Assembly: GCA_031292735.1 (NCBI GenBank)
Contig: JARLGP010000124.1
Span: forward strand, 1 to 9,334
Reading direction: 5' to 3'
Origin: Holophaga sp.
GTDB taxonomy: Bacteria > Acidobacteriota > Holophagae > Holophagales > Holophagaceae
DNA length: 9,334 bases
Shown here: in pieces, positions 5,844 to 9,334 of the stretch
How the letters are laid out: every line of letters begins with the position of its first letter
Position numbering within the stretch: the stretch's first letter is position 1
Notes under the pieces: model-generated
The model's database searches: none
What the model saw: only the letters and a program-made list of their open reading frames with translations
What the model was told of the DNA's origin: nothing
Translations under genes and position numbers: made by a program

Positions 5844-7090
5844 GCCGGCACTCCTTTCAGACTGGCCCACAGATGGAAGGTCGCCAGGCTCCGGTGCGGC
5901 GCGTAGGGCGCCATGAGCGCGGCGGTCTCCCTGGCCGCGGGCCGGTGGTCCAGCTGATGGTGGCGCTGCAGCGCCAGGGTGAGGCCGGCGTCGCCCAGCG
6001 GCACACAGTCGCCGAACCCGCAGCCGCGCATCATGACGTAGTGGGTGGTCCAGGGCCCCACCCCGCGCTCCGCCGCCAGCCGCAACGCCGCCGTGGTGGC
6101 GGCCCCTTCGGCCAGGGCCTCCAGCGGCAGGGCGCCTTCCGCCACCTTCCGGGCCAGGCCGACCACGTACTCCGCCTTGCTGCGGGAGAACTGCAGCGGC
6201 TTCAGGTCGGCGGGATCCAGGGCCGCCACCTGGACGGCGGTGGGGTGGACCCGCAGCCCGCAGCCGGTGGTTCCGCCGCACAGCCCGGTCAGCTGGCGGC
6301 GCAGGCTGTAGGCGAAGGCCAGGTTCACCTGCTGGCCGAGGATGGCCCACACCAGGCTTTCCCACACGTCCGCCGTGAGCGGGATGCGCAGGCCCGGACG
6401 CAGGGCCGCCAGCGGCTGCAGCGGGGTGCCGGCCACGAACCGCTCGAACCCCGCCGGATCAAGCCCCAGCCCCAGCATCCGCACCGCCCGGCGGTGCACC
6501 TGGCCCAGCAGGTCCCCGGCGTCCGCCGGCCACAGCACCCGGCAGCGCACCAAGCCGCCCTGGAACGCCATCTCCAGCACCACCCCCCTGCCCTCCACCG
6601 CCAAGGCCTTGACCAGGGTGGCGCCCTCCACCCGCTCGGACAGGCTCAGGGGATCCCGCCCGTGGTAGGCCAGCATGTCCTCCACCCGGTAGCCCTCGGG
6701 CAGGGTGAGGGTGAATCCGGCCGGGGGGTCGGCGCGGCCCAGGGCCTCGTAGTCCATGGGGGAGAGCCCGGTGGCGGCCTGGAACTGGGCCAGGAACGCC
6801 TCGGGGCCGGCAAAGCCGCAGGCCGCGCCTACCGCTTCCGCCCCGGAACCCGGCAGCATCCGGCAGGCGGCCCGCACCCGGGCTTCGCGAAGAAAGGCCG
6901 AGGCTTCCAGGTGGGCATGGGTGAGGAACAGCCGTTCCAGCCCCGGGCCCGCGAGCCCCGCCGCACCGGCCATGGCCGCCACCGACCGGAACCGGCCGGG
7001 GGCCTCCCGCACGTGGGCCATGAGCCGCTCCAGGCGGGCCAGGTCGCCGTCCGCCGGGGGGTTGCAAGTCTGCTGGCTTGAAGGTTCCAT
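5840..7090 (-). CDS. AraC-type HTH fused to AlkA-type DNA-3-methyladenine glycosylase
   Basis: 416-residue two-part protein. Residues about 15-118 form an AraC/XylS double HTH, ending in the typical second-helix stretch ACGFAGPEAFLAQFQAATG (90-108) and LSPMDY. From about 125 it is AlkA: an N-terminal beta domain (FTLTLPEGYRVEDMLAYH, 126-143), then a helix-hairpin-helix glycosylase with ILGQQVNLAFA (250-260), the hairpin ERGVGPWTTHYVMMRG (341-356) and the catalytic Asp in PLGDAGL (D367). It should excise 3-methyladenine and related alkylated purines. Related Ada-AlkA fusions begin with a zinc domain whose Cys accepts methyl from phosphotriesters; that domain is absent here, as only about 15 residues precede the HTH. 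Whether the HTH still regulates, and what activates it, is unknown. Start ATG 7090 lacks a clear Shine-Dalgarno. The stop overlaps ogt as ATGA. Divergent from mqnA. Confidence 0.92.
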   Translation of the reverse strand: MEPSSQQTCNPPADGDLARLERLMAHVREAPGRFRSVAAMAGAAGLAGPGLERLFLTHAHLEASAFLREARVRAACRMLPGSGAEAVGAACGFAGPEAFLAQFQAATGLSPMDYEALGRADPPAGFTLTLPEGYRVEDMLAYHGRDPLSLSERVEGATLVKALAVEGRGVVLEMAFQGGLVRCRVLWPADAGDLLGQVHRRAVRMLGLGLDPAGFERFVAGTPLQPLAALRPGLRIPLTADVWESLVWAILGQQVNLAFAYSLRRQLTGLCGGTTGCGLRVHPTAVQVAALDPADLKPLQFSRSKAEYVVGLARKVAEGALPLEALAEGAATTAALRLAAERGVGPWTTHYVMMRGCGFGDCVPLGDAGLTLALQRHHQLDHRPAARETAALMAPYAPHRSLATFHLWASLKGVPA

Positions 7091-7115
7091 GGAACGAGTC
7101 TAGGGGAAATCCGGC

Positions 7116-7133
7116 CTTCCCTCTCCAGGGAAG
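7116..7133. repeat. Inverted repeat in alkA-mqnA divergent spacer
   Basis: CTTCCCT (7116-7122), CTCC, AGGGAAG (7127-7133) is a perfect seven-base inverted repeat in the centre of the 68-base spacer between the HTH-AlkA gene and mqnA. No T-run follows on either strand, so it does not look like a terminator. It could be an operator for the AraC-type HTH or chance; no confident promoter could be assigned in the spacer. Confidence 0.3.
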
Positions 7134-7158
7134 CCGAGCTCGGGTTTAAACTCCAGGC

Positions 7159-7971
7159 ATGACCGACGAACACACCTTCCGAATTTCGATCATTGATTAC
7201 CTCAATGCCGCTCCGCTGAACTACGGCTTCAAGCACGGCTTGGGATTCCAGTACTTCCACTTGAAGTTCCAGGTTCCTTCCCAGTGCGCCGACCGCCTTC
7301 GCGAAGGCCAGGTGGACGCCGGCCTGATCAGCTCCATCGAGTACCTGCGCATCCCCGGGCTCCGCATCGTGCCCGGGCTGTGCATCGCCTCGCCCAAGCG
7401 GGTGCGCTCGGTGGTGGTGCTGTCCAAGGTCCCGCCGGAGGACATCCGCACCCTGGCCCTGGACACCTCCTCCCGCACCTCGGTGGTGCTCAGCCAGATC
7501 CTGCTGCGGGAGCGCTTCGGCGTGCGTCCCGAGGTGGTGGACATGGGCCCTGACCAGGCCGCCATGCTGGCCCGCTGCGACGCCGCCCTGCTGATCGGCG
7601 ACGTGGCCATGCGGGCCCGGCGCGAGGGCCTGCTGGTGCTCGACCTGGCCGAGGAATGGCACGCCTGGACCGGCCTGCCGTTCGTGTTCGCCCTGTGGTG
7701 CGTGCGCGAGGACGCGCCCGCCCTGGGGGTGCCCGGCGGGGCCGGCCCGTTCTTCCACAAGAGCCTGGAGCTGGGCCGGCAGAACCTGGCCGCCATGGTG
7801 GACGAGGCCTGGCGCACCATCGGCTGGACCAAGCCCGAACTCCAGGAATACCTCACCGAGAACATTTCCTACAGCCTGGGCGAAGCCGAACGGGAAAGCC
7901 TGGCCCTCTTCTACGAAAAAGCAGTGAAGCACGGTTTCGCGCCGGAACTGAAGCCCTTGCGGTTTCTGTAG
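7159..7971 (+). CDS. mqnA: Chorismate dehydratase MqnA (futalosine pathway)
   Basis: First committed enzyme of the futalosine route to menaquinone: it dehydrates chorismate to 3-[(1-carboxyvinyl)oxy]benzoate in the cytoplasm. The 270-residue product has a periplasmic-binding-protein-like fold and the family signatures in order: IDYLNAAPLNYG (12-23, with the conserved Asn N16), DAGLISSIEYLR (53-64), LDTSSRTSVVLSQILL (101-116), DAALLIGDVAM (141-151) and WTGLPFVFALWCVR (170-183). Length is typical. ATG 7159 is the natural start because it is followed almost at once by the conserved strand FRISIIDYLN; the Shine-Dalgarno is weak (CCAGG close to the ATG). No other mqn gene is in the window, so the pathway is not clustered here. 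It implies that the host makes menaquinone without the MenF-D-H-C-E-B route. Followed 68 bases later by pepQ, probably not a strict operon because pepQ has its own promoter. Confidence 0.95.
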   Translation: MTDEHTFRISIIDYLNAAPLNYGFKHGLGFQYFHLKFQVPSQCADRLREGQVDAGLISSIEYLRIPGLRIVPGLCIASPKRVRSVVVLSKVPPEDIRTLALDTSSRTSVVLSQILLRERFGVRPEVVDMGPDQAAMLARCDAALLIGDVAMRARREGLLVLDLAEEWHAWTGLPFVFALWCVREDAPALGVPGGAGPFFHKSLELGRQNLAAMVDEAWRTIGWTKPELQEYLTENISYSLGEAERESLALFYEKAVKHGFAPELKPLRFL

Positions 7972-7977
7972 CGGCCG

Positions 7978-8007
7978 TTGCCGGAGCTTCGACCGATCCG
8001 ATATGAT
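7978..8007 (+). promoter_or_regulatory. Sigma70-type promoter of pepQ with overlapping inverted repeat
   Basis: TTGCCG (7978-7983, four of six matches to TTGACA) and TATGAT (8002-8007, five of six matches to TATAAT) are 18 bases apart. A transcript would start near 8014, leaving a leader of about 26 bases. The -10 box sits inside the inverted repeat CCGATC (7993-7998), CGATAT, GATCGG (8005-8010), which could be a repressor site or coincidence. Confidence 0.5.
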
Positions 8008-8039
8008 CGGAAATTGACAATTCCGAACCAGGAGCTTAG

Positions 8040-9334
8040 ATGTCACTCACCGAACTTTTCCTCGAGCACCTGAAGGTGCGGTTGGAGTATGCGGAACGGG
8101 CCTTGGCCGCCAACGGCTTCGACTGCCTGGTCATCTCCAGCGGCCGGGCCCACAGCTATTTCGCCGACGACCAGGACGCGCCGTTCAACACCGTGCCCCA
8201 CTTCCGCCACTACTGCCCGATCACCGGGCCCCATCACGTGCTGAAGCTCCAGCCCGGCAGGAAGCCCGTGCTGGTGCGCTTCGCCCCCGAGGACTTCTGG
8301 TACGAGCAGCTGCCCCTGGGCACCCCGTTCTGGCTGGAGGGGTTCGACCTGGTCGAGGCCCCCAGCCTGGAGGCGGTGTGGGCGGCCGTGGGCCGACCGG
8401 AGCGGGCCGCCTACATCGGCAACGAGCCGGAACCGGCCCGGGCGGCCGGCATGGAGACCAACCCCGCCGGCCTCACCGCCTTCCTGGACTGGGGCCGCAG
8501 CTACAAGACCCCCTACGAGATCCAGTGCCTGGAACAGGCCACCGTGCGGGGCGCCAAGGCCCACCTGGCCGCCCGCCAGGCGTTCCTGGCCGGCGCGTCG
8601 GAACTGGAGATCCACTACGCCTTCGTGGCGGCGGCGGAGTGCCTGGAATTCGAACTGGCCTTCCCCAGCATCGTCGCCATGAACGAAAAGGGCGCCACCC
8701 TGCACTACGAGAACAAGCGCAACGTCCGCAACGGCAAGACCCTGCTCCTGGACTGCGGCGCCCGCACCCTGGGCTACGCCTCCGACATCACCCGGGTGAC
8801 CACCGCCCCCGGCTGCGATCCCCGGTTCCAGGCGCTGGTGGCCGGCATGGAGAAGAACCAGAAGGAGCTGGCCGCCGCGGTGGCCCCGCGGGTGCCGTTC
8901 GGCGACCTGCACCACCTGTCCCACGTCAAGCTGGCGGCCCTGCTGAAGGAGCACGGCATCCTGAACGCCGATCCGGAACAGGCGGTGGAGCTGGGCCTCA
9001 CCCGCCCCTTCTACCCCCACGGGCTGGGTCACCCCCTGGGCATCCAGGTGCACGACGTGGCCGGCAAGCTGGCCGGCCCCGACGGCAGCTTCGCCCCGCC
9101 CCCGGCCCGGCACCCCTCCCTGCGCACCACCCGGGTGCTGGAGCCCGGCCAGGTGGTCACCATCGAACCCGGCTGCTACTTCATCCCGATGCTGCTGCAG
9201 CCGTTCCGGGAAAGCAGCCAGAGCCACCGCTTCAACTGGAAGCTCATCGACCAGCTCAGCCCCATGGGCGGCATCCGCATCGAGGACAACCTCCTGGTCA
9301 CCGCCACCGGCGGCCGCAACCTCACCCGGGAGCA
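8040..9334 (+). CDS. pepQ: Xaa-Pro dipeptidase (prolidase) PepQ, truncated by the window edge
   Basis: Cytoplasmic dinuclear-metal peptidase that cleaves X-Pro dipeptides during peptide turnover. The visible 431 residues follow E. coli PepQ (443 residues) along the whole length, judged from memory of that sequence. The N-terminal domain includes DDQDAPFNTVPHFRHY (43-58), and the pita-bread domain starts near 165. All five expected metal ligands are seen: D238 (LLLDCGA), D249 (ASDITR), H331 (PHGLGHPLG), E376 (TIEPG) and E415 (RIEDN), plus H338 in QVHDVAG. Only the last few residues should be missing, since NLTRE at the edge matches the C-terminal NMTRD of E. coli PepQ. Start ATG 8040 has AGGAG at 8030-8034, five bases upstream. 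Preceded by a good sigma70-like promoter. This clear PepQ subgroup is more familiar from Gammaproteobacteria, which may hint at transfer or just a wider distribution. Confidence 0.95.
   Translation, partial: MSLTELFLEHLKVRLEYAERALAANGFDCLVISSGRAHSYFADDQDAPFNTVPHFRHYCPITGPHHVLKLQPGRKPVLVRFAPEDFWYEQLPLGTPFWLEGFDLVEAPSLEAVWAAVGRPERAAYIGNEPEPARAAGMETNPAGLTAFLDWGRSYKTPYEIQCLEQATVRGAKAHLAARQAFLAGASELEIHYAFVAAAECLEFELAFPSIVAMNEKGATLHYENKRNVRNGKTLLLDCGARTLGYASDITRVTTAPGCDPRFQALVAGMEKNQKELAAAVAPRVPFGDLHHLSHVKLAALLKEHGILNADPEQAVELGLTRPFYPHGLGHPLGIQVHDVAGKLAGPDGSFAPPPARHPSLRTTRVLEPGQVVTIEPGCYFIPMLLQPFRESSQSHRFNWKLIDQLSPMGGIRIEDNLLVTATGGRNLTRE

Noticed and set aside
5873..7081. 402-codon plus-strand frame opposite the HTH-AlkA gene
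   Set aside because: Exact antisense shadow with His/Gln/Gly-rich nonsense composition; the minus strand has clear family motifs.
8014..8019. Perfect TTGACA -35 box upstream of pepQ
   Set aside because: A -10 at proper spacing would fall on the start codon and no TATAAT-like box is there; the TTGCCG/TATGAT pair fits better.
8043..9227. 394-codon minus-strand frame opposite pepQ
   Set aside because: Antisense shadow of a fully motif-supported gene.
7159..9334. mqnA-pepQ as a menaquinone operon
   Set aside because: PepQ has no known role in the futalosine pathway, and a separate promoter lies in the 68-base gap.

Overview
The window is GC-rich, densely coding bacterial chromosome. It has no RNA genes, mobile elements, CRISPR arrays or phage genes that I can see, and no gap between genes longer than about 80 bases. 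The mix of a futalosine-pathway menaquinone gene (mqnA), a long PepQ-type prolidase, a GAF/HD-GYP phosphodiesterase and extreme G/C at third codon positions would fit a GC-rich member of Acidobacteriota such as the Holophaga/Geothrix group. That is a guess from gene content and base composition, not a demonstrated placement.

Layout: eight genes in an alternating pattern of three divergent and two convergent junctions. (1) A GAF + HD-GYP c-di-GMP phosphodiesterase on the minus strand runs off the left edge. (2) Back to back with it, with overlapping 5' ends, is a plus-strand TRAM-domain, Fe-S type RNA m5U methyltransferase (RlmD/TrmA family). (3) That gene converges, with 2 bases between stop codons, on a minus-strand two-gene operon: an AhpD-like carboxymuconolactone decarboxylase family protein followed by a GNAT acetyltransferase, joined by a GTGA overlap. 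(4) Divergent from this operon is a MocR/PdxR-type regulator (GntR-like wHTH fused to a PLP aminotransferase-like domain); the 77-base spacer contains a clear inverted repeat that could be its operator. (5) The regulator converges on a minus-strand DNA alkylation-repair operon: an AraC-type HTH fused to an AlkA-type 3-methyladenine glycosylase, overlapping by ATGA with an Ogt methyltransferase. (6) Divergent from that is mqnA (chorismate dehydratase), followed by pepQ with its own recognisable promoter; pepQ is cut by the right edge only a few residues before its expected end.

Functional units: the alkA-ogt pair is a compact alkylation-damage module, with base excision and direct alkyl reversal in one transcript. 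The AraC HTH on the glycosylase suggests self-regulation, but the Ada methyl-accepting sensor domain is missing. The MocR / CMD / GNAT set looks like a regulator with its target operon; substrate and effector are unknown. The remaining genes are housekeeping or signalling genes with no obvious shared pathway. Both convergent junctions hold GC-rich inverted repeats ending in CAGGCCT followed by a short T-rich stretch; they may act as compact shared terminators.

I found no convincing undescribed system. The most interesting items are the sensor-less HTH-AlkA fusion, the candidate MocR operator, the stop-codon-spanning palindrome and the extended HD-GYP domain.
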